Origin: Kitasatospora sp. NBC_00240
GTDB taxonomy: Bacteria > Actinomycetota > Actinomycetes > Streptomycetales > Streptomycetaceae
Length of the DNA stretch: 64,000 bases
Assembly (NCBI RefSeq): GCF_026342405.1
Contig: NZ_JAPEMU010000001.1
Coordinates: 6,758,001-6,822,000, forward strand
Reading direction: 5' to 3'
This document shows, piece by piece, positions 36,701-44,637 of the stretch. The position numbers and the translations under genes are program-made. Every line of letters starts with the position of its first letter. Position 1 is the stretch's first letter. The notes under the pieces were generated by a model. It made no database searches. It was not told the DNA's origin and was given only the letters and a program-made list of their open reading frames with translations.

Positions 36701-36773
36701 GGAGCTGGTGGACGACTACCGGCGGGTCACCCGGCGGGCCCGGGCGGTGGTGGAGCAGGTCTTCTACGGCTGA
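33729..36773 (+). CDS. glnE: Glutamine synthetase adenylyltransferase/adenylyl-removase
   Basis: A 1014-residue bifunctional enzyme controlling GlnA activity. Two nucleotidyltransferase domains are clear: MGKCGGRELNYVSDVDVIFV (about 221-240) and MGRFGGRELGYGSDADVLFV (about 737-756), each followed by an R-PEGR-GPLVRTL stretch and GGL-DVE. The first is the removase, the second the transferase by family precedent. ATG 33729 has GGAGGGG upstream. GlnA itself (with NLYDLP) is not in the window; GlnA2, which is, lacks the target tyrosine. About 5 kb of polysaccharide genes separate it from glnA2. Confidence 0.97.
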   Translation: MAVEERTGSRVSRPEIRLVRRGFTDPGAALRLLAGPGLGALADDPVLLDALGATADPDLALLGLARLLETLDASEQHTLRDTLTTSKPLRDRLLGVLGASAALAEHLARHPRDWHALVTFEQQDMHPGSEDFLRALYDGVWGCGPREGAPQPRGDRGDLLRVAYRRCLLAIAARDLTGTTDLAQTAAELADLAGSTLQTALDIAAGEDPQAARACRLAVIGMGKCGGRELNYVSDVDVIFVAEPREGVEEHTAVQSATRLAARAMRLCSDTTGEGTIWPVDANLRPEGRNGPLVRTLASHLAYYQRWAKTWEFQALLKARPVAGDAELGAAYTEALAPMVWQAAARENFVADVQQMRRRVIDSIPATEIDRQLKLGPGGLRDVEFSVQLLQLVHGRADRTLRSGNTLEALAALSAGGYVGRADAASLDTAYRFLRSLEHRIQLHRLRRTHLMPKDEADQRRLARSLAPLINDDTRADPVAALQREWKRHAVEVRRLHEKLFYRPLLDAVAELPAGAAGLSPQAARERLEALGYADPAAALRHLSALASGVSRKAAIQRTLLPVMLGWFAESADPDAGLLNFRQVSDALGRTPWYLRLLRDESAAAEQLARVLSAGRLAPDLLLRAPEAVAMLGDPQGLVPRGRAALEQEILAAVGRASTSAAAVAAARSVRRRELFRTAAADVLGRLAEDPAEALDVAGEALTALNTATLQGALRACVAGWEAQNGALPTRIAVIAMGRFGGRELGYGSDADVLFVHEPVLGSLEEDAARAAHAVCNELRTLLGAPSTEPPLLVDADLRPEGRQGPLVRTLASYTAYYKRWSHVWESQALLRAEPVAGDAGLGERFRQLIDPMRYPGTGVPERDLVEIRRIKARIESERLPRGADPTTHTKIGRGGLADVEWTVQLLQLQHGHRLPELRTTRTRAALAAAARAGLVDEGDAAVLDAAWVLASRVRAAVMLVRGRPGDSFPGDARELAGVARYLGYGAGHSGELVDDYRRVTRRARAVVEQVFYG

Positions 36774-36785
36774 GCGCCGGGGAGC

Positions 36786-36811
36786 GCGGGCGCCGACGCC
36801 TCGGCGCCCGC
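36786..36811. terminator. Hairpin between glnE and the PAP2 gene
   Basis: GCGGGCGCCGA (36786-36796) pairs with TCGGCGCCCGC (36801-36811) around CGCC. It lies 13 bp after glnE and 15 bp before the end of the convergent PAP2 gene, so it may serve both. Confidence 0.8.
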
Positions 36812-36825
36812 CCGCGGAGCGCCGC

Positions 36826-37854
36826 TCAGCGGCGGCCGGCGACGGCGGTGGGCGCCGTCCACTGCTCGGGCACCGTGACCGGACGCTCGTCGCCCTCGCG
36901 GGCGGGTGTCCGGGGCAGCTGGTAGGCCCACACGTGGTAGACCAGGCGCGCCACCAGGAAGCCGACCGACAGGCAGACGACGCCGCCGACGGCGTCCATC
37001 CAGAAGTGGTTGGCGGTCGAGACGATGACCACCAGGGTGGCCAGCGGGTAGAGCACGCCGAGGGCCCGTACCCAGGCCCGGCGTGCCAGGAAGAAGATCG
37101 CCAGTCCGCACCAGAGCGACCAGCCGATGTGCATCGAGGGCATCGCGGCGTACTGGTTGGACACGTGCGCGGCGGGGCCGGAGGCCATTGAGCCCCAGGT
37201 GTCGTGGATCTTGACGGTGTCGATGAACCCGCCGTCCGTCATCAGCCGGGGTGGCGCCAGGGGGAAGAAGTAGAAGCCGACCAGGGCGATGCCCGTGGTC
37301 ACGAACAGCACCGTGCGTGCCGCCGCGTAGCGGCCCGGATGCCGTCGGTAGACCCAGACGAGCACACCTATGGTGACGATGAAGTGCAGCGTCGCGTAGT
37401 AGTAGTTCATCCCGACGATCAACCACGTGACGGAGTTGACCCCGTGGTTCACGGCACGCTCGACGCCGGCCCCGAGGGCCCGCTCGAAGTGCCAGATCCA
37501 CGAGGAGTGCAGCTGCGCGGTGGTCGCGTGCTCGGGGACGGCGTTGCGTACCAGCGAGTACAGCCAGTAGCTGACACCGATCAGTGCGAGCTCGAACCAG
37601 AGCCGGGGCCTCGCGGGCGAGCGGCGCTGCTCGCGGACCCTGCTGCGGATGGCCGCCGAGCGGCTCTGGGCGGCGCGGGTGGCTCCGTCCGGCACCCGGC
37701 CCGTTCGGGCCTGGCCTGCGACGGAACCGCTCTGCTGCGCCGCGCCGGGGCGCCGGGCGCCTGCTGCGTGGTTCTCGGTCGGTTCCCCCATGGACGAGAA
37801 GTCTGCCAGACGAGCCGTAGCCGTCTGCTCATCCTGTGGTCGTGGATTCTTCAC
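36826..37854 (-). CDS. PAP2-family membrane phosphatase/phosphotransferase
   Basis: A 342-residue protein with six helices after a disordered Arg/Ala-rich head of about 85 residues. The phosphatase motifs are YAAMPSMHIGWSLW (SMH) and STANHFWMDAVGG (H-x-x-x-D). The layout resembles the inositol-phosphorylceramide-synthase-like branch (PF14378 type). It could act on phosphatidic acid, undecaprenyl-type lipids or inositol lipids. I choose GTG 37854 for its GGGGGGA six bases upstream; ATG 37791 is an alternative. Confidence 0.85.
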   Translation of the reverse strand: MKNPRPQDEQTATARLADFSSMGEPTENHAAGARRPGAAQQSGSVAGQARTGRVPDGATRAAQSRSAAIRSRVREQRRSPARPRLWFELALIGVSYWLYSLVRNAVPEHATTAQLHSSWIWHFERALGAGVERAVNHGVNSVTWLIVGMNYYYATLHFIVTIGVLVWVYRRHPGRYAAARTVLFVTTGIALVGFYFFPLAPPRLMTDGGFIDTVKIHDTWGSMASGPAAHVSNQYAAMPSMHIGWSLWCGLAIFFLARRAWVRALGVLYPLATLVVIVSTANHFWMDAVGGVVCLSVGFLVARLVYHVWAYQLPRTPAREGDERPVTVPEQWTAPTAVAGRR

Positions 37855-38449
37855 CGGATGTCCCCCCAAGGGGTGAGGGGGTGGGTCCCACCGGGGTAGG
37901 GGGTGGTGCTGGTGGTGTCTGTGAAGACCGGAGGGACGGACATACGTCCCATTGTTACGCGATCGCGATCTAGGAGTCTAAGCGGGGGGTGGGCGGTGAA
38001 CGGGAGCGGCCCGGGGGAGGGGGGCGCCCGTTCCGGGGGAGGCGCCGGATGCGGGTGCTCGCCCCGGCTGCGACCCGGGGCCGGCCGGCGGTCCGGCGGC
38101 CCGCCGGAGACCCGCAGGGCCCCGGCGGGCGGCGAATCCCGCCCACGGACGTCCCGACCCTCACCGGGAATCCGTGCGGTGCGGGCCCCGCTCCACCGGC
38201 GGCCGCCCGTCCTTGTGCGACGGGTCGGGGCACTCCGGGAGAACCGGCGGTGGTGGTGTGTACGGCGGGGCGCGCGGTAATGACTCTGGAGGGTCCCGGC
38301 GGGGCGGGTCAAGGGGTCGGTGGAAACAATTTCTGCATCTTGCTGAAACATCTTTCAACCACTAGCGTCCACGCCACTTGATGGCGCTCGGACGGCCTGT
38401 CGGCCGTGAGGTGCCCCATCCCGCCTGCCCGCCCCAAGGGAGCCCCTTC
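37855..38449. promoter_or_regulatory. Promoter region of the amylopullulanase gene, with maltose-type operator
   Basis: TTGCTG (38340-38345) and TAGCGT (38363-38368), 17 bp apart, form a promoter. TTGCTGAAAC (38340-38349) and TTTCAA (38353-38358) overlap it and recur before the alpha-amylase gene, consistent with a MalR-type (LacI family) repressor. Toward the PAP2 side, GATCGCGATC (37961-37970) is a perfect palindrome. No gene is supported elsewhere in the stretch. Confidence 0.65.
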
Positions 38450-41400
38450 GTGGCCGACGTCCAGCCCCGCCCGCAACGGAGCACGACCACCTACCGCAGA
38501 CCCGGCCGCGCGGCCGTCCTGCTCGCCGCCTCGCTGATCGCGGCCACCCTCGGCAGTGCCGCGCCGCTCGCGGCCGCCGCCACCCCGCCGGCCCCGCCGT
38601 CGGACGCCTCGCTCGCCGCATCGGCCGCACGGCACGACCTCACCCGCGAGCAGTTCTACTTCGTCCTGCCGGACCGGTTCGCGAACGGGAACACCGGCAA
38701 CGACACCGGCGGCATCACCGGCACCCGGCTGGACAACGGCCTCGACCCCGCCGACAAGGGCTTCTACCACGGCGGCGACCTCGAAGGCCTGATCAAGCAG
38801 CTCGACTACATCCAGAACCTCGGCACCACCGCGATCTGGATGGCGCCGATCTTCAAGAACAAGCCCGTCCAGGGCACCGGCGACAACGCCTCGGCCGGCT
38901 ACCACGGCTACTGGATCACCGACTTCACCCAGGTCGACCCGCACTTCGGCACCAACGAGCAGCTCAAGGAGCTGATCGCGAAGGCGCACGCCAAGGGCAT
39001 CAAGGTCTTCTTCGACGTCATCACCAACCACACCGCCGACGTCATCGACTACGCGCAGAAGCAGTACACCTACCGCTCCGAGGGCGCCTACCCGACGCTC
39101 GACAAGGACGGCGCGCCGGTCGACGAGACCGCCGCCGCCGACGCCGGCACGGCCTTCCCCAAGCTCACCAAGAACTCGTTCCCGTACTCGCCGACCTTCA
39201 ACAGCGCGGCCGACGAGAACGCCAAGACGCCGGCCTGGCTGAACGACCCCTCGCTCTACCACAACCGCGGTGACTCCACCTTCGTCGGCGAATCCGCCAC
39301 CGAGGGCGACTTCTCCGGCCTGGACGACCTCGACACCCAGAACCCGCAGGTGGTCAAGGGATTCGAGAAGGTCTACCAGACCTGGGTCAAGGACACCGGC
39401 GTCGACGGATTCCGGATCGACACCGTCAAGCACGTCAACATGGCCTTCTGGCAGCAGTGGGCGCCCTCGCTGAAGGAATTCGCCGCCAAGCAGGGCAACA
39501 AGAAGTTCTTCATGTTCGGCGAGGTCTACTCCGGCGACCCGGCGATCACCTCCCCGTACGTCACCAAGGGCAAGCTGCAGGCCACCCTGGACTTCCCGTT
39601 CCAGAACGCCGCGCGCACCTACGTCTCGCAGGGCGGCTCCGCAAAGGCGCTTTCCGACGTCTACGGCCAGGACTACCGCTACACCACCGCGGACACCGAC
39701 GCCTACGAACTGCCGACCTTCCTCGGCAACCACGACATGGGCCGGTTCGGCAGTTTCCTGCGCAGCGACAACCCGAACGCCGACGCCGCCACGCTGCTGC
39801 AGCGCGACCGGCTCGCGAGCGAACTCCAGTTCCTCACCCGCGGCCAGCCGGTCGTCTACTACGGCGACGAGCAGGGCTTCACCGGCGCGGGCGGCGACAA
39901 GGACGCCCGGCAGGACATGTTCGCCTCGAAGACCCCGTCCTACAACAGCGACCCGGTGATCGGCGGCGCCGCCGGCGCCGCCGACCGCTACGGCAAGGAC
40001 GGCGCCCTCTTCACCGGCATCGCCGACCTCGCCGCGCTCCGCAAGGCGCACCCGGCGCTCGCCGACGGCGCCCAGATCGAGCGGTACGCGGCGGACGGCG
40101 CCGGCGTCTACGCCTTCTCCCGGATCGACGCCGGCCAGCAGGTCGAGTACGTGGTCGCGGTCAACAACTCCACCGAGCCGAAGACCGTCACGCTGGACAC
40201 CTTCTCGGCCGGCCAGACCTTCGACCGGCTCTACCCGGCGGCCGGCGGCCAGACCGTCAGCGGCGCCGACAAGAAGATCTCCGTCGTCGTCCCGGCGCTC
40301 TCCTCGGTGGTCTGGAAGGCCGCCGGCAAGCTCGCCCCGGTCGCCGCCGCGCCGCAGATCACCCTGCGGGCCCCGGCCGACGGCTCCACCGGCACCGTCA
40401 CGGTCGGCGCCGACCTCGACGGCGGCGGCTTCAACCGGGTCTCCTTCGCCGCCCAGGTCGGCAACGGCCCCTGGCAGGTGCTCGGCACCTCCGACAACGG
40501 CAGCAACAAGGTCACCCAGGACCTCGGCGCCGTCGCGCCCGGCACCGTGGTGCGCTACAAGGCCGTCGTCCAGGACTCCAGCGGCCACCTCCGCTCGGCC
40601 ACCGGCGGCTTCACCACCGGCACCCCGGCGCCCACCCCCGCCCCGAGCGCCACCGCCCGGCCGTACGCGATCGTCCACTACCAGCGCGGCGACAAGAACT
40701 ACGACGGCTGGAACCTCTACGCCTGGGGCGACATAGCCGAGGGCGAGAGCACCACCTGGCCCGCCGGGCACGCCTTCACCGGCCGCGACGCGTACGGCGC
40801 CTTCGCCTACGTGAAGCTGAACAGCGGCGCCTCGGACGTCGGGTTCGTGGTGGAGAACAACGGCACCAAGGACGTCGACGGCGACCGGCACATCGACGTC
40901 GGCGCCACCGGCGAGGTCTGGATCAAGGAGGGCGACCCGACCGTCCGGACCACCAACCCGGGGCCGGCCGACACCCAGCCCGCCGACACCGCGGTGATCC
41001 ACTACCACCGGGCGGACGGCAACTACGACGGTTGGGGCCTGCACGACTGGACCGGCGCGGCCACCCCCACCGACTGGGGCAACCCGCTGATGCCCGTCCG
41101 CAAGGACGCGTACGGCGCGGTCTTCGAGGTGCCGCTCGCCGCCGGGGCCACCAGCCTGAGCTACATCATCCACAACGGCGGCGACAAGGACCTGCCCTCC
41201 GACCAGTCGCTGGACTTCTCGGTCAGCGGCCACGAGGTCTGGCTGATCGGCGGCCAGGAGGGGCACCTGCTGCCGCAGAGCGCCACCACCGGCGCCCAGC
41301 TCGACCTCGGTTCCGCCAAGGCGCAGTGGATCGACGCCACCACCGTCGTCGTCCCGGCCAACTTCGGCGCCGCCGACGGCGCCCTGGCCGGCGGCACCAG

Positions 41401-43960
41401 CGCCCAGCTGGTCTACGACCCCGAGGGCGGCCTCAAGGTCGACAAGGGTGTGCTGAACAAGGACGGCCGCTGGCTGCGGCTGGAGCAGGCCAAGGGCGGC
41501 CTGACCGCCGCCCAGAAGGCCAAGTTCCCGCACCTGGCCGGCTACCGCGCCTTCACCGTCGACGCCCGCGACGCCGGCCGGGTCACCGCCGCGCTGCGCA
41601 GCCAGCTGGTCTTCACCGAGCACCTGCCGTCCGGCGCCACCCTGGCCGCCACCGGCGTGCAGGTCCCCGGCGTGCTGGACGACCTGTACGCGGCCAAGGC
41701 CGCCAAGGCCGACTTCGGCCCGCAGTACTACAACGGCAAGGTCGCGCTGTCGCTCTGGGCGCCGACCGCCACCGAGGTCTCCGTCCAGATCTTCGACGGG
41801 CCCACCGGCGGCACCCCGAAGACCGTCCCGCTGAAGCTGGACGACGAGACCGGCGTCTGGGAGCTGGTCCGCGACGCGGGCGAGCTGAACGGCAAGTACT
41901 ACCTGTACCAGGTGAAGGTCTGGGCGCCGAGCGTCCAGCAGAACGTCACCAACCTGGTCACCGACCCGTACTCGGTGGCGCTGTCCACCGACTCCAAGCG
42001 CAGCCTGGTCGCCGACCTGGACGCCAAGGACCTCAAGCCCAAGGGCTGGGACAACCACGCCCTGCCGAAGGCGATCCCGGCCGGCCAGCAGCAGATCCAG
42101 GAGCTGCACGTCCGGGACTTCTCGACGGCGGACACCACCGTGCCGGCCGCCGAGCGCGGCACCTACCTGGCGTTCACCGAGTCGCAGTCGGCCGGCATGC
42201 AGCACCTGCGCGACCTCGCCAAGGCGGGCGTGACCACCATCCACCTGCTGCCGACCTTCGACATCGCGACCATCCGGGAGAACCGCGCCGACCAGAAGCT
42301 GCCCGCCTGCGACCTCGCCTCGCTGGCCGCCGACAGCGAGCAGCAGCAGGAGTGCGTGGCGGCCGTGCAGGCCGACGACGCGTACAACTGGGGCTACGAC
42401 CCGCTGCACTACAACGTGCCCGAGGGCTCGTACGCGACGGACCCGAACGGGACGGCCCGGACGGTGCAGTTCCGGCAGATGGTGCAGGCGATGCACGAGG
42501 CCGGCCTGCGGGTGGTCCTGGACGTGGTCTACAACCACACCGCCGCCGCCGGCCAGGCCGAGCACTCTGTGCTCGACAAGATCGTGCCCGGCTACTACCA
42601 GCGGCTCGACGCCGCCGGCAAGGTCACCACGGACAGCTGCTGCGCGGACACCGCGCCGGAGCACGCCATGATGAACCGCCTGGTCGTGGACTCGGTCACC
42701 ACCTGGGCCCGCGAGTACAAGGTGGACGGGTTCCGCTTCGACCTGATGGGCCTGGACCCGAAGTCCACCATGCTGGACGTGCAGGCCGCGCTGCGGAGGA
42801 TGACGCCGGCCTCGGACGGCGTCGACGGGAAGAACATCTTCCTCTACGGCGAGGGCTGGAACTTCGGCGTGGTCGCCGACAACGCCCGCTTCGTGCAGGC
42901 CAGCCAGCTGAACATGGGCGGGACGGGCATCGCCACCTTCGACGACCGGGTCCGGGACGCGGCGCGCGGCGGCAACTACCAGCTCTCCTCCGCCCCCCAG
43001 CAGGGTTTCGCCTCGGGCCTGTTCACCGACCCCAACGGCTCGGCCGACAACGGCACGCCCGAGCAGCAGAAGGCCCGGCTGCTCCACCAGATGGACCAGA
43101 TCAAGGTGGCGCTGACCGGCAACCTGGCCGGCTACTCCTTCACCGACAGCGCCGGGAAGACCGTCACGGGAGCCGGGGTCGATTACAACGGCTCCCCGAC
43201 CGGGTACGCGGCGAAGCCCGGCGAGTCGGTCGAGTACGTGGACGCGCACGACAACGCCGACCTGTTCGACGCCCTCGCGTTCAAGCTGCCGGCCACCACC
43301 TCGCCGGCCGACCGGGCCCGGATGCAGGCGCTGGCACTGTCGCTGACCACCCTCAACCAGGGGGTGGGCTTCGCCCAGGCGGGCAGCGACCTGCTGCGCT
43401 CCAAGTCGCTGGACGCCAACTCCTTCGACTCCGGCGACTGGTTCAACTCGATCCGGTGGGACCCGGCGCAGGGCAACGGCTGGGGCCGCGGGGTGCCGAT
43501 GGCCGCCGACAACAAGTCGATGTGGCCGGTCTCCAAGTCGCTGCTGGCCAACCCGAACCTCAAGGTGGGCAGCGCCGACATCGCCTCGGCCACCGCGATC
43601 TACCAGCAGCTGCTGAAGATCAAGCAGTCCTCCCCGCTGTTCGCGCTGCCGACCGCGGCCGAGGTGCAGCAGCGCCTGTCGTACCCGCTCTCCGGCACGG
43701 CCGGTGAGACGCCGGGCGTGATCACCCTGCACCTGGACGGCACCGGCCTGAAGGGCGCGGAGAAGGGCATCACGGTGGTCTTCAACGCCACGCCCGATGT
43801 CCAGAAGCAGAGCGTGGCGGCGCTGAAGGGCACTCAGCAGGCCCTGCACGCCGTCCAGGTGGGCGGGTCGGACCAGGTGGTCAAGGCCTCCGGATTCGAC
43901 GCCGGTACGGGCACGTTCACCGTCCCCGCACGCACTGTCGCGGTGTTCGTGCAGCGCTGA
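38450..43960 (+). CDS. Secreted bifunctional alpha-amylase/pullulanase
   Basis: A 1836-residue extracellular starch enzyme. A signal peptide (1-about 45, ending AAAA) precedes a first GH13 domain (about 55-600) with VDGFRIDTVKH, FGEVYSG and GNHDMG. Then a beta-sandwich linker (about 625-725), two pullulanase-associated starch-binding repeats (about 739-835 and 847-945: VHYQRGDKNYDGWNLY and IHYHRADGNYDGWGLH), and a second, pullulanase-type GH13 with VDGFRFDLMGLD, YGEGWNFG and VDAHDNADLFD, ending in a DUF3372-like tail. The GTG at 38450 has AAGGGAG eight bases upstream, so I prefer it to the TTG/ATG near 38378. It should cut both alpha-1,4 and alpha-1,6 bonds. Confidence 0.95.
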   Translation: MADVQPRPQRSTTTYRRPGRAAVLLAASLIAATLGSAAPLAAAATPPAPPSDASLAASAARHDLTREQFYFVLPDRFANGNTGNDTGGITGTRLDNGLDPADKGFYHGGDLEGLIKQLDYIQNLGTTAIWMAPIFKNKPVQGTGDNASAGYHGYWITDFTQVDPHFGTNEQLKELIAKAHAKGIKVFFDVITNHTADVIDYAQKQYTYRSEGAYPTLDKDGAPVDETAAADAGTAFPKLTKNSFPYSPTFNSAADENAKTPAWLNDPSLYHNRGDSTFVGESATEGDFSGLDDLDTQNPQVVKGFEKVYQTWVKDTGVDGFRIDTVKHVNMAFWQQWAPSLKEFAAKQGNKKFFMFGEVYSGDPAITSPYVTKGKLQATLDFPFQNAARTYVSQGGSAKALSDVYGQDYRYTTADTDAYELPTFLGNHDMGRFGSFLRSDNPNADAATLLQRDRLASELQFLTRGQPVVYYGDEQGFTGAGGDKDARQDMFASKTPSYNSDPVIGGAAGAADRYGKDGALFTGIADLAALRKAHPALADGAQIERYAADGAGVYAFSRIDAGQQVEYVVAVNNSTEPKTVTLDTFSAGQTFDRLYPAAGGQTVSGADKKISVVVPALSSVVWKAAGKLAPVAAAPQITLRAPADGSTGTVTVGADLDGGGFNRVSFAAQVGNGPWQVLGTSDNGSNKVTQDLGAVAPGTVVRYKAVVQDSSGHLRSATGGFTTGTPAPTPAPSATARPYAIVHYQRGDKNYDGWNLYAWGDIAEGESTTWPAGHAFTGRDAYGAFAYVKLNSGASDVGFVVENNGTKDVDGDRHIDVGATGEVWIKEGDPTVRTTNPGPADTQPADTAVIHYHRADGNYDGWGLHDWTGAATPTDWGNPLMPVRKDAYGAVFEVPLAAGATSLSYIIHNGGDKDLPSDQSLDFSVSGHEVWLIGGQEGHLLPQSATTGAQLDLGSAKAQWIDATTVVVPANFGAADGALAGGTSAQLVYDPEGGLKVDKGVLNKDGRWLRLEQAKGGLTAAQKAKFPHLAGYRAFTVDARDAGRVTAALRSQLVFTEHLPSGATLAATGVQVPGVLDDLYAAKAAKADFGPQYYNGKVALSLWAPTATEVSVQIFDGPTGGTPKTVPLKLDDETGVWELVRDAGELNGKYYLYQVKVWAPSVQQNVTNLVTDPYSVALSTDSKRSLVADLDAKDLKPKGWDNHALPKAIPAGQQQIQELHVRDFSTADTTVPAAERGTYLAFTESQSAGMQHLRDLAKAGVTTIHLLPTFDIATIRENRADQKLPACDLASLAADSEQQQECVAAVQADDAYNWGYDPLHYNVPEGSYATDPNGTARTVQFRQMVQAMHEAGLRVVLDVVYNHTAAAGQAEHSVLDKIVPGYYQRLDAAGKVTTDSCCADTAPEHAMMNRLVVDSVTTWAREYKVDGFRFDLMGLDPKSTMLDVQAALRRMTPASDGVDGKNIFLYGEGWNFGVVADNARFVQASQLNMGGTGIATFDDRVRDAARGGNYQLSSAPQQGFASGLFTDPNGSADNGTPEQQKARLLHQMDQIKVALTGNLAGYSFTDSAGKTVTGAGVDYNGSPTGYAAKPGESVEYVDAHDNADLFDALAFKLPATTSPADRARMQALALSLTTLNQGVGFAQAGSDLLRSKSLDANSFDSGDWFNSIRWDPAQGNGWGRGVPMAADNKSMWPVSKSLLANPNLKVGSADIASATAIYQQLLKIKQSSPLFALPTAAEVQQRLSYPLSGTAGETPGVITLHLDGTGLKGAEKGITVVFNATPDVQKQSVAALKGTQQALHAVQVGGSDQVVKASGFDAGTGTFTVPARTVAVFVQR

Positions 43961-43979
43961 CGGACCGGTTGTCGGGAGC

Positions 43980-44015
43980 GGCCCCGCGTCACACCCCCGG
44001 GTGTGACGCGGGGCC
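43980..44015 (+). terminator. 17-bp hairpin after the amylopullulanase gene
   Basis: Arms 43980-43996 and 43999-44015 are perfectly complementary, so the innermost pairs must open to form a loop. It begins 19 bp after the stop. Confidence 0.85.
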
Positions 44016-44637
44016 GTTCGTCGTGCTCCGCCGATGGGGCGGGAGCGGTGGGGGAGGGCGGTCGTGACCCGTGCACCGACCCCCTGCCGGGGCGATCCGG
44101 TGCCCGGCGGGGGTCGCGGGGGGCTTCCGGGCCCGCCTTCCGGGTGTCCGGATGGCGCTTCGGATGGCTGAAAATCGTCGGTGGCACGCCGTTCGCTGTG
44201 ACGTGCCGGGGGCGGTCGGCGCTGGGGGAGAGGGGCGGGGCGGGGCTCACGGGCCTGGCGCTGGTCAGTGCTTTCCCGGCGTGGCCGGGCCGCCCGGCAG
44301 TAATGAAACTCATCTCCAGAAGTGCCCCTGCCTGTAACACGGTTGGCATCTGCCGATGACCACCGGGGGTGGCACGAATCGGCCAATCACTGGCATGCAT
44401 CTGTCATTCACGACTCGTTTGCTGCCACGATTCCTCCGGCTGCAGACGCGGGGGTCCCCCACCCTCCGATGCGGTCGCATCAGGTCAGGCAAGGCGCATC
44501 GCACTTCCTGCACCACTCCCGGATCACCGCACCCGCGCCGCGCACCGGCGGCGGGGGCGCCCCCACTGTGCCGCAACCCCGCGGCCAGGTTCTCTCCACC
44601 GTCCGCCAACCCGCGGCCGGTCGGAAAAGGAGTCCGT
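44016..44637. other. 622-bp leader of the metalloprotease gene
   Basis: No supported gene. The right half (44290-44420) is AT-richer than the surroundings and should hold the protease promoter. An AAAAGGAG ribosome site ends it. Frames open through it lack signal-peptide or family features. Confidence 0.5.

Noticed and set aside
38309..44386. Open frame of about 2000 codons on the minus strand opposite the amylopullulanase gene
   Set aside because: It is a codon-bias shadow of the GC-rich plus-strand gene: composition is Val/Gly/Arg/Asp repeats with no domain, and the plus-strand frame has full enzyme motifs.
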